In this document: positions 17,146 through 26,586 of the stretch, piece after piece
How the letters are laid out: every line of letters begins with the position of its first letter
Numbering within the stretch: the first letter of the stretch is position 1
Assembly (NCBI GenBank): GCA_910577955.1
Contig: CAJTNC010000005.1
Location: forward strand, 62,001 to 126,000
Direction of reading: 5' to 3'
Length of the DNA: 64,000 bases
Origin: an uncultured Lachnospiraceae bacterium
Lineage (GTDB): Bacteria; Bacillota; Clostridia; Lachnospirales; Lachnospiraceae
Program-made: the position numbers and the translations under genes
Notes under the pieces: model-generated
What the model saw: only the letters and a program-made list of their open reading frames with translations
Told to the model about the DNA's origin: nothing
Databases searched by the model: none

Positions 17146-18663
17146 CTAATATTTTTTCATTTCCCGCAGGGATGCCGGCGACACGCCGTAGCACTGTTTG
17201 AATTTCCTGTAAAAATAACTGGTGTCGGGGTACCCCACCTGCTTGGCTATATCGTTGATCTTCATGTTTGTGTTTAAGATCAGATCCTTTGCAATCCCGT
17301 TTTTTGTGTTGCTCAGATACTGGGCAAAGGAACACCCCGTCTCCTTTTGGAATATCTGTCCCAGATAGGAAGCGTTCATATGATACTTATAAGCCAGCGT
17401 TTTCAGGTTCATATCCTCCCTGTAATTTTGCTGTACTTCCGCCATGATCTGCCTCACCACCGGGGTGTACTGCGAATCTTCCGTATGCATGCATTTGATG
17501 ATCTCTGTTATCTCCGTGACAAACGCCGCCTTGATGCCGAGAATATCGTCCGCTCCGAAGATCGTCTCTATCAGCTCCGTCACATCCTGAAACCGCTCCG
17601 ATTCCAACTTATACTCCTTCTTGATATCCTGCAGCAGCACAGCCATTTTTACCGCCGTCTGGTACAGGGAAGCCGCGGCAGCTTCCTTCCGTATATTGTT
17701 GATGAACAGATCCTCTATGTAGTCCACCGCAGCTTCCTTTTCCTTTTTCAGGATATATTTCCTGAGCTGCGCCTCATCCATGCGGATTGCCTCGGTCTTC
17801 CTCGTCTCGATCTGTCTCTCGCTGATACAGCTCCCGTACCCCTCAAGGATCAGATATTTCTGCAGTTTCTTCGCCGCCCTGTAGGCCTCCGGAAGCTGTC
17901 CGATATCATGGAAAACGGATCCCACGCCGATAAAAGTCATCACGTCAAACATGCTCTCCACACGGTTTTGCAATTCCGAAAAATATTCCAGAACCCCCCC
18001 GCTTTTCTCCTCTTCGTCCTCCCTAAGCACCATAAGCAGATTGTCCGGAGGAAGATGCAGCAGCTTTAGCCCGCTCTCCTTTTTCAGTTCCATGATCACT
18101 TCCGCGAGTTTCTTCTCTTTTAATCCTTCTGCGTTCCATTTCATAACGGCGGCGAAATAGTTTCCGTGTTCCGCCCCGATTCCCAGCATTTTTCCGTACT
18201 TATCGTATTCTTCCTGTCCGGCCTTTCCGCTCAGAAAATACATCCACTGGGCTTTCTCATCGATATACTGAAGATTCTTTTTGTCCGTCTCCTCCAGTTT
18301 GTGCACCGTCTCCCTGAGCTGTCTCTCAAGCTCCTCCTCATCGATCGGTTTCATGATATAGTTTTCCACCCCAAGACGTATCGCTTCTCTGGCATAGTCA
18401 AACTCATCATATCCCGTCAGAATGATAAAACGCACCTGCTCTTCCTTTTCCCTGATTTTACGAAGAAGGGTCAGACCGTCCATTTCGGGCATACAGATAT
18501 CTGTCACAACGATCTGAACAGGTTCCTTCTCCCACATCTGAAGGGCCTCCACGCCGTCGTGAGCCATGTGCACCACGTCGAGCCCCAGCGCTTCCCAGTC
18601 CAGAATATTCCGAATACCCTGCAGGATCAGTTCTTCATCTTCCACTATCATCACTTTCTTCAC
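17146..18663 (-). CDS. YesN-type response regulator with AraC DNA-binding domain
   Basis: Cytoplasmic activator paired with the adjacent sensor kinase. 505 residues: receiver domain (about 1-120) with acidic pocket and phospho-acceptor D55 in VVTDICMP, a long middle region of the YesN kind (about 130-390), and two AraC-type helix-turn-helices at the C-terminus (about 400-500, including DIAKQVGYPDTSYFYRKF). Its start overlaps the kinase gene by 28 bases. It probably activates the importer and hydrolase genes in response to mannosides. Confidence 0.9.
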   Translation of the reverse strand: MKKVMIVEDEELILQGIRNILDWEALGLDVVHMAHDGVEALQMWEKEPVQIVVTDICMPEMDGLTLLRKIREKEEQVRFIILTGYDEFDYAREAIRLGVENYIMKPIDEEELERQLRETVHKLEETDKKNLQYIDEKAQWMYFLSGKAGQEEYDKYGKMLGIGAEHGNYFAAVMKWNAEGLKEKKLAEVIMELKKESGLKLLHLPPDNLLMVLREDEEEKSGGVLEYFSELQNRVESMFDVMTFIGVGSVFHDIGQLPEAYRAAKKLQKYLILEGYGSCISERQIETRKTEAIRMDEAQLRKYILKKEKEAAVDYIEDLFINNIRKEAAAASLYQTAVKMAVLLQDIKKEYKLESERFQDVTELIETIFGADDILGIKAAFVTEITEIIKCMHTEDSQYTPVVRQIMAEVQQNYREDMNLKTLAYKYHMNASYLGQIFQKETGCSFAQYLSNTKNGIAKDLILNTNMKINDIAKQVGYPDTSYFYRKFKQCYGVSPASLREMKKY

Positions 18664-20407
18664 GGCCTGCTTCTCCCTCCTCTATGTTTTCCCTGTTCCC
18701 CTCTTCCGGTTTAAATCTAAGGATCACCCGGAGTCCTCCTTCCGGTCTCGCCTCTATATGAATTCCGCAGGAGGAACCGTAGATCGCCTTTAACCTCCGG
18801 TTCACATTGGACATCCCGATGGAACCCTGCTTTTTCATAATGTCATGATCCAGCTCTGCGTTCTTTTTCCTGATCTCCTCCTCCGACATCCCCCTTCCGT
18901 TATCCTCCACGACGATCCTGCAGCAGTCTTCTTCCTTCTCCACATAGATCCGGATAAAATTGTCTTCCTCTTTCATGCGGATCCCGTGTACAAAGTAGTT
19001 TTCTATGATCGGCTGCAGCACAAATTTAATGATCGGCGTCTGCAGATACTCTTCCGGACACTCCACCACGGACTGAAACTGATTCTGGTAACGCAGCTTA
19101 AAAAGTTCCAGATATTTCTCGCTGTAATGCAGTTCCTGCGCCAACGTGATAACGTCGGCCTCCTTGATCTGCGCCCGGAATGTGACCGCCATACTGTAGA
19201 GCATCTTCCCCACTTCCCTGTCTCCGTTGCAGATGGCTTTCATACGGATCGCCTCCAGCGTATTATATAAAAAGTGGGGGTTTATCTGACTTTGGAGCGC
19301 CGCTATCTCCGCATCTTTTTGCTCAATTTCCGCAAGATAGCGTTTTTTGATGTGCTCATCCAGATTTATGCACATCTCGTTAAAATATCTGGAAATCACG
19401 TCAAGTTCATCCCCGTATTTTTCCGCCGGTATACGGGCGGTCAGATCTCCGGCCATAACCTGCATCATGCCGTTCAAAATCCGGTTCAACCTGTTTGCCA
19501 GCTTCTGCAGGTGATACCTCACAATAGTCTCCCCCAGAATCATCACGAACACGCCTACTGTCAGGATCATAACCACGATGGATACCGGGACTCTCGCCGC
19601 CTGCCTCTTCTCCAGATAGCCTACCACATGGTACTGTCCGTCCTGTCTATGCTCCACATGCGCTTCTAATACCTCTTCCAACATCCCGCCTTCTTCCGCC
19701 TCCATAACGGCGGAGATATCATGTCTGTTTGAGGAGGCAAATACCACCGTTCCCGCATCATTATAAATGATCAGCTCCGGCCATGAATAATACTGTTGAA
19801 TCGTCTCAAATCGTTTATTCTCAAACCCGAGTATCATGCAGCCCTCCATCTGCATAGTCGCCGGATTCCGTATCTCTTTCAAATAGGAAAAACTGTCCTC
19901 CCCTGCAAGGTCATTGTCTTCCAGCATTTTTCTGAAATCTTCATCGCCTTCTCTTCTGTATGTCCGCCCGTCTCTCGTATACTCCGTGATCTCATTTCGT
20001 TGATAGCTGTAGAGTGTGATGTGAACCAGACTGCTGTTGGCGTGAAAGGCATCCTGAAAAAATTTCTCGATCCCCTTATATTCGCTGATTCTTCCTTCAC
20101 TGAACGTATCCAGACGATACTTCTGATACTCCCAAGGCTCATCCGCAATATAATGCAGCGCATCCTGAAGTTCCATATCCGATTTGTACAGATCCTCGTG
20201 GATATACTCCGCCGTTTCCGCCGTATCCCGCAGATAGGTGGCAGCGGACTCGCTCATCATCTCGGTGTAATTTATGTTTCGCTCCAAAAAACGGTTTTTC
20301 ATGCTGGTATAAAAGTAAATGACTAACACCGATATAGCGCAGACCAGAATAAAGGTATAGATGAGCAGCAGCTTATTATACAACTGTTTTGACCCCTTAC
20401 TATCCAT
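18635..20407 (-). CDS. YesM-type sensor histidine kinase
   Basis: Membrane sensor for the mannoside locus. About 590 residues: TM1 (about 12-34), a ~240-residue extracellular sensor, TM2 (about 273-296), HAMP linker, then a His_kinase domain with INPHFLYN (phospho-acceptor H378) and a GHKL ATPase with DNGRGMSEEEI and GIGMSNV-like G boxes. I place the start at the ATG at 20407 because GGGAGG lies six bases before it; an upstream in-frame ATG at 20467 would put that site inside the gene. Signal ligand is unknown, perhaps the loaded binding protein. Confidence 0.89.
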   Translation of the reverse strand: MDSKGSKQLYNKLLLIYTFILVCAISVLVIYFYTSMKNRFLERNINYTEMMSESAATYLRDTAETAEYIHEDLYKSDMELQDALHYIADEPWEYQKYRLDTFSEGRISEYKGIEKFFQDAFHANSSLVHITLYSYQRNEITEYTRDGRTYRREGDEDFRKMLEDNDLAGEDSFSYLKEIRNPATMQMEGCMILGFENKRFETIQQYYSWPELIIYNDAGTVVFASSNRHDISAVMEAEEGGMLEEVLEAHVEHRQDGQYHVVGYLEKRQAARVPVSIVVMILTVGVFVMILGETIVRYHLQKLANRLNRILNGMMQVMAGDLTARIPAEKYGDELDVISRYFNEMCINLDEHIKKRYLAEIEQKDAEIAALQSQINPHFLYNTLEAIRMKAICNGDREVGKMLYSMAVTFRAQIKEADVITLAQELHYSEKYLELFKLRYQNQFQSVVECPEEYLQTPIIKFVLQPIIENYFVHGIRMKEEDNFIRIYVEKEEDCCRIVVEDNGRGMSEEEIRKKNAELDHDIMKKQGSIGMSNVNRRLKAIYGSSCGIHIEARPEGGLRVILRFKPEEGNRENIEEGEAGREESDDSGR

Positions 20408-20467
20408 CTTCGCCTCCCATATCCAATCACCGCGCCGTCCGCCGCCTTTCAAGACCTGACAGCACAA

Positions 20468-20500
20468 AGAGGAAATACAGTTTTTCTCTGCATTTCCTCT
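20468..20500 (-). terminator. Weak stem-loop between the DUF624 and kinase genes
   Basis: AGAGGAAAT (20468-20476) pairs with ATTTCCTCT (20492-20500), with extra CAG/CTG pairing inside. Only TTTGTG follows on the minus strand, so termination is probably partial; the sensor pair would then be expressed below the hydrolase genes. Confidence 0.5.
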
Positions 20501-20511
20501 GATTTTGTTGA

Positions 20512-21177
20512 CTATTTGTTTTCTAACTGCCGCATAACGCTCTGATTCATAAACATCACAAGAAACCCGTATATACTTCCCATAAACAGCACCGTGGTTC
20601 CCGCCGATATCTCGAAAGCCGCAAGGATGATGCCGAGCGCCACGACGTTTCCGAGGGTAAACACCGGTTTTGCTATGAGGACCGTGACAGCCGTTTTGAC
20701 GATCTGACTGTTCTTCATCTTATAACGCCCAGCCAGCATGTAGAGATTCGGCGTCACTAACACCGCCGCCGCAAACACTATGACAAACAAAACGGCAAGC
20801 GGAAAGATCTTTATCTGCAGTGTAAAAAACTGAATGTTCGTCCAGCAAAGCAAAATCACAAACATCTGTCCCGCCCCCAGTCCGATGGTCTGTAAAAAGT
20901 CAGAACAATATCCCTTTTTATAATCGGCAGGCGCCGTTTTTTCCGTTCCGCAGATCAGGCGGTTCATGGCGTACATCACCGCAGACAACGCCGGAGCCAT
21001 CGGAATCAGACAAGCCAGAAAAAGAGGAAGGCATTGCCGTATCTGCCCTGCGCCCACGAACAAAAGAAACAGCAGTATCGGAATATTTGAAATGATAAAG
21101 AGGAGATTTATCACAAAAAAGTAACAGACCTTCTCACAAAACCCCAATACTCTCTCAAGCTGAAACAGTTCTCCCAT
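20512..21177 (-). CDS. DUF624 (YesL-like) membrane protein
   Basis: 221 residues with about five hydrophobic segments and the N-terminal pattern (MGELFQLERVLGFCEKVCYF) seen in YesL proteins. These are recurrent neighbours of YesM/YesN/Lpl sugar-import loci in Firmicutes; their molecular role is not established. Located between the GH38 gene (33-base gap) and the sensor kinase. A part in uptake or signalling for the locus is inferred from that association only. Confidence 0.75.
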   Translation of the reverse strand: MGELFQLERVLGFCEKVCYFFVINLLFIISNIPILLFLLFVGAGQIRQCLPLFLACLIPMAPALSAVMYAMNRLICGTEKTAPADYKKGYCSDFLQTIGLGAGQMFVILLCWTNIQFFTLQIKIFPLAVLFVIVFAAAVLVTPNLYMLAGRYKMKNSQIVKTAVTVLIAKPVFTLGNVVALGIILAAFEISAGTTVLFMGSIYGFLVMFMNQSVMRQLENK

Positions 21178-21210
21178 CGCCGTACTCCTTCCTCTAATTT
21201 ATCATAACAG

Positions 21211-24200
21211 TCATGCTTTAATCAATATAGTTTTTATCTCATACGGATCAAGATTCATACATATCTTCCCATCCGTAAATTCCGTAAGAGGTCTCTCTCT
21301 CAGGTCGCATTCCGCCCAGCTTTCCCAACTGCATCCGAGATCAAGCAATACACTCTGCCTCGCACCCGCAAACTCGTGGAAACGGATCACAAAATATTTT
21401 CCGTCCTCCGATCTCTTCACCGCGTCCAGTTCCACCTGATCATTGTCAAAGGATATAAAGCTGTCATAGGGAAGCGCACTCTCGCCTTTTACGACCTGCA
21501 TCGGCTCGTTCAGCGCAAAAGCCTCTTTGACAACCTCTCCGTCCACAAAATCGCCGGTGTGGGGAAGCAGGGAATAGGTAAACGTATGCTCTCCCTGATC
21601 CTGAAGATGATCCGGATTTGTCCCCGCTCTGAGCAGTGATATCCTCATCACATTATCCTTTATGTCATGGCCGTACTTACAGTCGTTCAATATGCTCACA
21701 CCGTAATTGCGCTCCGACAAATCCGCCCATCTGTGCGCAACCGTTTCAAATTTTGCCATATCCCAGCTTGTGTTCCAGTGGTTCGGGCGTCTCACGTTGC
21801 CGTACTGTACGTCGTATGTCCCGTAGGTTGACCGGATATCCACCGGAAAGGCCGCCTTCAAAAGCTGATGTGTCTCATGAAAGTCCACACAGGTCCTGAA
21901 ATCGATCCTCCTGTTATTGCTGTAGAGAACCATATCCTGTCTGACGGAGGAATTCATATAATTCCATTCCATGTGGATATTCATGCTGACAGGCCCCATC
22001 TCTGTGATCTCAAAAACCGTGAGATCCGTAATTTCACGCATCTTCTCCTGATAAAAAATATCGATATCCCACGCGTCGTTGTCGAGGGGTTTATCCTCAA
22101 ATACCTGCAGCACATTTCCCCGCTGTCCGGCCGGAATCACCTCCCTGTTCCAAGTCTTATCCAACAATTTTGCAATCTGCCCGTACTGGTTTAAGGAAAT
22201 CTGATAATAGGGTGTATCGATCATTCTTCCGTTGACCGTGAAAGCCGCTTTCGGCACATCTCTTTTTGTCTTCTCGAAAACGATAGTCTTCGTTCCCATG
22301 GCCGGAACGCCCTTTACCTCAACATAGGTAACGCCGTGTCCGCTCTGGGATACAAGCTCCCTTCCCTCCATATCTCTGTAGACGCCTTCCGTATCATCGG
22401 ATACCGCTACGATCTGATTCATGACCCAGCCCGATGGGTTGAACACAGTATAGGTATTTTCCTTCTGCTCCAACACATTCTCATAGGCCTCCCGCTCCAC
22501 GTCTTTTGCAATTTTTTCGATATAGGCGTAATCCTCTCTGGAATCCTCATAGACCTCATGGATGGAAGACCCCGGGATAATATCGTGGAACTGGTTTGTC
22601 AGCATATGTTTCCAGCCCTTTGTCAGTTCCTCCTGTCTTGCCTTGCCTATCTCTCCCGCCAGAAGCGCTTCCATAACACTGAGCCACTCAGCCCTTCGGT
22701 AGAGCAGTTCCATTTTGCGGTTCATGCGTTTGTTGTACCCCTGACTCGTGTAAGTCCCGCGGTGGTATTCCAGATATAACTCTCCGTCCCAAGTGTGGAC
22801 ATACTGATCCGTATTTTCCACCGTATCATGCAGGCAGCGGAAATATTCTCCTGCAGTGGACATCTTTACATTCGGAAGCCCCGGAATCCTGTCCATTCTC
22901 CTGCGGTACTCCAACATATCGCGGTTCACGCCGCCCCCTCCGTCTCCAAAGCCGAAGGCGATCAAAAGGTCCTTGTTCAACTGCTTTTCGCTGTAGGCAT
23001 CCCACACGCCTTTCACTGTTCTGGGCAGCAGCTTCCCATTGTATGTATAAAACCAGGAGTCCCGCTCATTCCACGGTTCCGGCGTTGTGATAAAATGAGT
23101 CAGCACTTCGCTTCCGTCGATTCCTTTCCATTTAAAAGTATCGTGCGGCATACGGTTATACTGGTTCCAGCTGATCTTTGTCGTCATAAACGTATCGATG
23201 CCGGCTTTTTTTAAAATCTGCGGCAACGCCCAAGAATAGCCGAATACATCCGGAAGCCACAGATATTCCACCTCTTTACCAAATTCATCCTTGATAAATT
23301 TACTGCCGATCAAAATCTGTCTTGTGAGGGATTCGCCGCTTGTCAGATTGCAGTCCGCCTCCACCCACATAGCGCCGTCGGCCTCCCAGCAGCCTTCCCG
23401 CACCTTCTTTTTAATATTCTCATATATCTCCGGAAATTCATCTTTCATATATTCATAAAGCTGCGGCTGGGTCTGCAAAAAAATATATTCCGGATACATC
23501 TCCATCAGACGCAAAACCGTCGAAAAAGAACGGGAACATTTTTCTCTCGTATGTTTTAACCGCCACAGCCATGCCACGTCGATATGGGTATGCCCTACGC
23601 AGTATACGTTTATCATGGAATTTTTATCCATGGAGTCAATGCTCTTATTCAGTTCTTCGTCCGCCTGATGCACGGACTCATAAAAACTCTTGCTCCCCGG
23701 ATAGGACCAGTCGATGCAGTGGCAGGCGCCGTCTAAAGCCTTTCGCAGCTCATGCTGCAGCGGTTCGGATGTATCAAGTTCTTCTATGGTCTGCCGTACC
23801 ATGGACGCCATATAGTAAAAATCGTCAACTTTCTCATCCAGCCAAGCAAGATCGGCCCGGGCGATCCGGTGTTCCTGCTTCACAGGAACGCCGCCGCCCT
23901 CAAGCCCCGACCACAAACGGAACGTAATATCCACATCCGTCCCGCACAAAGCGTCATCAAAAAATACTTCTTTGTGATTGACGTCCACGCCCTGATACAT
24001 TTTTCCGTTCACATAGATCATGGATTCAAAACCGGAATTATTGCCGGCCCCGGTGTTGCCGTAGTCAAAAATGCCGACTACCTTTCTCCCTTTCCACTCA
24101 GCCGGTATCCTCACCTTTTTATGCAGCCAGAGAAAGCGGTCCCTCCCGCTCCAAGTCTGGCCTGTCTCTATGGTTTTACACTCTTCAAACACCGGAAGCA

Positions 24201-24324
24201 CGGGATTCACCACGCCCTGATCATCCTCCGCCATATCAAAGCTTTTTAATGCGATCGCATCTCTGTATCGATACTGCTCGATCTCACTGATCCTCCGCTC
24301 CAGTTTTCTGTCTGTCAAAAACAT
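21211..24324 (-). CDS. GH38 alpha-mannosidase
   Basis: Retaining, metal-dependent exo-alpha-mannosidase. 1037 residues, no signal peptide, so cytoplasmic. The GH38 barrel has the metal-binding motif GHTHIDVAW (H245, H247, D249) and a catalytic nucleophile Asp in VEADCN (near D324); the domain continues with WLPDVFGYSWALPQIL. A large C-terminal beta domain follows. Relatives trim alpha-1,3/1,6-mannose from N-glycans or from imported manno-oligosaccharides. The start at 24324 is supported by AAGGAGGAG. Own promoter at 24389-24417. Confidence 0.92.
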   Translation of the reverse strand: MFLTDRKLERRISEIEQYRYRDAIALKSFDMAEDDQGVVNPVLPVFEECKTIETGQTWSGRDRFLWLHKKVRIPAEWKGRKVVGIFDYGNTGAGNNSGFESMIYVNGKMYQGVDVNHKEVFFDDALCGTDVDITFRLWSGLEGGGVPVKQEHRIARADLAWLDEKVDDFYYMASMVRQTIEELDTSEPLQHELRKALDGACHCIDWSYPGSKSFYESVHQADEELNKSIDSMDKNSMINVYCVGHTHIDVAWLWRLKHTREKCSRSFSTVLRLMEMYPEYIFLQTQPQLYEYMKDEFPEIYENIKKKVREGCWEADGAMWVEADCNLTSGESLTRQILIGSKFIKDEFGKEVEYLWLPDVFGYSWALPQILKKAGIDTFMTTKISWNQYNRMPHDTFKWKGIDGSEVLTHFITTPEPWNERDSWFYTYNGKLLPRTVKGVWDAYSEKQLNKDLLIAFGFGDGGGGVNRDMLEYRRRMDRIPGLPNVKMSTAGEYFRCLHDTVENTDQYVHTWDGELYLEYHRGTYTSQGYNKRMNRKMELLYRRAEWLSVMEALLAGEIGKARQEELTKGWKHMLTNQFHDIIPGSSIHEVYEDSREDYAYIEKIAKDVEREAYENVLEQKENTYTVFNPSGWVMNQIVAVSDDTEGVYRDMEGRELVSQSGHGVTYVEVKGVPAMGTKTIVFEKTKRDVPKAAFTVNGRMIDTPYYQISLNQYGQIAKLLDKTWNREVIPAGQRGNVLQVFEDKPLDNDAWDIDIFYQEKMREITDLTVFEITEMGPVSMNIHMEWNYMNSSVRQDMVLYSNNRRIDFRTCVDFHETHQLLKAAFPVDIRSTYGTYDVQYGNVRRPNHWNTSWDMAKFETVAHRWADLSERNYGVSILNDCKYGHDIKDNVMRISLLRAGTNPDHLQDQGEHTFTYSLLPHTGDFVDGEVVKEAFALNEPMQVVKGESALPYDSFISFDNDQVELDAVKRSEDGKYFVIRFHEFAGARQSVLLDLGCSWESWAECDLRERPLTEFTDGKICMNLDPYEIKTILIKA

Positions 24325-24388
24325 TTTCTGCTCTCCTCCTTACCCCTCCGCCCCGCGGTTATCGGGCCCAAACTGTCTTTATAAACGT

Positions 24389-24417
24389 ATTTTATTATGT
24401 GGAAAAAAATAGTTCAA
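24389..24417 (-). promoter_or_regulatory. Promoter ahead of the GH38 gene
   Basis: Minus strand TTGAAC (24412-24417), 17 bases, TAAAAT (24389-24394). It lies in the 110-base gap after the GH125 gene, so GH38 and the genes after it can be transcribed independently. Confidence 0.55.
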
Positions 24418-24434
24418 TTCAGAGAATTCTAGTT

Positions 24435-25748
24435 TTAATGTACATTATTCATGTCTCCGCAATTCAGGTGAAATCCGCAGTAATCAAGCACCAGTTCACT
24501 GAACATGGCATTGGCCCAGGAAAACCATTCTCTTGTATAGTCCGTATCTGCGTCCGCATGAAAGCTTTCGTGCATCAGAGACGTTTCTGCATCCGTCCGC
24601 GCCAAAATTTTCAGGATATCCAGTTTCTCTTCTTTTGTCTCTGCGGTCAGTCCCTCCATCGCCAGCGCGATCGGCCAGATATATCTTGACGGCGTGTGCG
24701 TACTGCCGATGCCCGCGGCTTTCTCTCCCCTATAGTAACAGGGATTTGCCTCGCTCAGAATGAACCTTCTCGTATTTTCTGCCGTCTCCCTCTTCTTTCC
24801 CCTGTATCCGAGATAATTTATAGACAGCAGACTCGGCACATTGGCGTCGTCCATCAGATGATACTGCCCGTACCCGTCCGCCTCATAGGCATATATCTCC
24901 CCGAATTCCTCCGTCTTTGTAACGCCGTAAGTCTCTATCCCCTCATAGATCTCCAGCCTCAGCGCCTTCGCATATTCTTTCAGACCCTCGTCCCTGAAAA
25001 TTTCCTCCGCAATCTCTTCCGCATATTTCAGTACCACCACCGCGAACATATTCGCCGGCACAAGATATCCGTAAGTACAGGCATCGTCACTTGGGCGAAA
25101 TCCCGACCAGGTCATGCCGATGCCGGATTTCACCAAAGCTCCCTTCCCTTCTCTGGAAAGGGTATCCGTAAAATAAGTATTCCTTCTTCTGAAGTAGTAG
25201 AGCGAGTTCTCCTCGTGATACTGTTCCCTTCGAAAGACCTCTATGATTTTTTCCGTTCCCGCTATGAAGTTCTCATCAAAGTGTTCCGTGCGTCCGGTAT
25301 TTTTCCAGATCAGGTATGCAAACTGCAGCGGATAGCACAGAGAATCCACTTCGTATTTGCGTTCCCACACCCATCCGTTCCGCTTTGTGTCATCCGCCTC
25401 CCAACAGTTTCCGTTGTTCTGCTCATTGAACGCATTTGCATAGGGATCGATTTGAATATACCGAAACTGACGTTTCGATAATCCCACCAGAATATCCGCA
25501 ATGGCCGGATCCTCTTTTGCCGCAAACAGGTAGGGCCGCAGTTGTGCCGCAGAATCCCGCAGCCACATTGCCGGGATATCTCCCGTGATCACATACGTTG
25601 TCCCGTCCGGCATACTTTTTACGGTGGTATCAAGGGTGTTCGTGTAGCAGTTTTTAAACATTTCAAAAAGCTTCGGTTCTTCCCCCAGTTTCACCTTCAC
25701 TGTCTCAAGGATCCTTTCGATGGAAGGATACGGCTTTCTTTTACTCAT
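24435..25748 (-). CDS. GH125 exo-alpha-1,6-mannosidase
   Basis: Inverting hydrolase of terminal alpha-1,6-mannose. About 437 residues, the size of characterised GH125 enzymes, no signal peptide. Visible family features: PAMWLRDSAAQ near residues 59-69, NCWEADDTKRNGWVWERKYEVDSLCYP with the likely acid Asp in YEVDS, and ANAMFSELVLDY near the C-terminus carrying the likely base Glu. The ATG at 25748 is preferred over one at 25766, because AGGAGG sits nine bases upstream of it. GH125 with GH38 is the combination used by streptococci to degrade high-mannose N-glycans. Confidence 0.92.
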   Translation of the reverse strand: MSKRKPYPSIERILETVKVKLGEEPKLFEMFKNCYTNTLDTTVKSMPDGTTYVITGDIPAMWLRDSAAQLRPYLFAAKEDPAIADILVGLSKRQFRYIQIDPYANAFNEQNNGNCWEADDTKRNGWVWERKYEVDSLCYPLQFAYLIWKNTGRTEHFDENFIAGTEKIIEVFRREQYHEENSLYYFRRRNTYFTDTLSREGKGALVKSGIGMTWSGFRPSDDACTYGYLVPANMFAVVVLKYAEEIAEEIFRDEGLKEYAKALRLEIYEGIETYGVTKTEEFGEIYAYEADGYGQYHLMDDANVPSLLSINYLGYRGKKRETAENTRRFILSEANPCYYRGEKAAGIGSTHTPSRYIWPIALAMEGLTAETKEEKLDILKILARTDAETSLMHESFHADADTDYTREWFSWANAMFSELVLDYCGFHLNCGDMNNVH

Positions 25749-25813
25749 GGCTTCTTCCTCCTGCATTTTTATGCCTGTCTTTTATGACTTCCCCGCATAA
25801 TCCTTTTTCATTA

Positions 25814-25864
25814 TAAAAAAACTGTCCAATATTTCCACTTTAAAAAATGCGGAAATATTGGACA
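25814..25864 (-). terminator. Intrinsic terminator upstream of the mannoside locus
   Basis: A 14-bp perfect stem (TGTCCAATATTTCC at 25823-25836, complement at 25851-25864) followed on the minus strand by seven T. It ends the rubrerythrin transcript and insulates the GH125 gene. Confidence 0.9.
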
Positions 25865-25943
25865 AATTTCACTGTTTCCCGGAAACAGGATTTCTCTTAT
25901 ATACTTATAACCGGCTTTCTCAGATTTTCACACACCAAACGGA

Positions 25944-26486
25944 TCAATAGTTCTCTGCGTGCACCTCAAAATAACTCTGCGGATGATTGCAGGTAGGGCA
26001 GATCTCCGGGACCTTTGTCCCCACGACGATATGTCCGCAGTTGCGGCACTCCCACACCTTCACTTCGCTCTTTTCAAATACGGCCGCTGTCTCCACATTT
26101 TTCAAAAGAGCGCGATATCTTTCCTCATGATGCTTTTCAATCTCTCCCACAAGTCTGAATTTCGCCGCCAGTTCGGAAAAACCTTCCTCCTCCGCCGTCT
26201 TTGCAAATCCTTCATACATATCTGTCCACTCGTAGTTTTCCCCGTCTGCAGCCGCCGCAAGATTTGCCTTTGTATCGCCGATGCCGTTCAGCTCCTTAAA
26301 CCACATTTTCGCATGTTCTTTTTCATTATCAGCCGTTTTTAAAAACAGTGCCGCTATCTGCTCAAACCCTTCCTTTTTCGCTGCCGAGGCAAAGTAAGTA
26401 TACTTATTTCTTGCCTGTGACTCGCCGGCAAATGCCGCCTCCAGATTCTTCTCCGTCTGTGTTCCCGCATACTTTGATGTTCCCAT
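25944..26486 (-). CDS. rbr: Rubrerythrin
   Basis: Non-haem di-iron peroxidase that reduces hydrogen peroxide in anaerobes. 180 residues: ferritin-like domain (about 1-140) with E/ExxH iron ligands ([34 protein letters not shown]) and a C-terminal rubredoxin domain with two CxxC pairs ([10 protein letters not shown] near 146 and CPTCNHPQ near 163). Third gene after perR and the rubredoxin-fused GltS-like gene, and so plausibly part of the PerR regulon. A 100-base gap precedes it. It is followed by a strong terminator. Confidence 0.95.
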   Translation of the reverse strand: MGTSKYAGTQTEKNLEAAFAGESQARNKYTYFASAAKKEGFEQIAALFLKTADNEKEHAKMWFKELNGIGDTKANLAAAADGENYEWTDMYEGFAKTAEEEGFSELAAKFRLVGEIEKHHEERYRALLKNVETAAVFEKSEVKVWECRNCGHIVVGTKVPEICPTCNHPQSYFEVHAENY

Positions 26487-26586
26487 GTTTTTCTCCTTTA
26501 TTTTATGTTTTATTTTAAAGCTTGTTTATTGCCGCTTTTGCCGCTTTTCTGAGCGTCTGTTTTATTATGCCGGAAATACCGTTTCT

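Noticed and set aside
17951..18160. Plus-strand Ser-rich frame within the response regulator
   Set aside because: Antisense shadow with no ribosome site; the minus-strand gene is fully explained.
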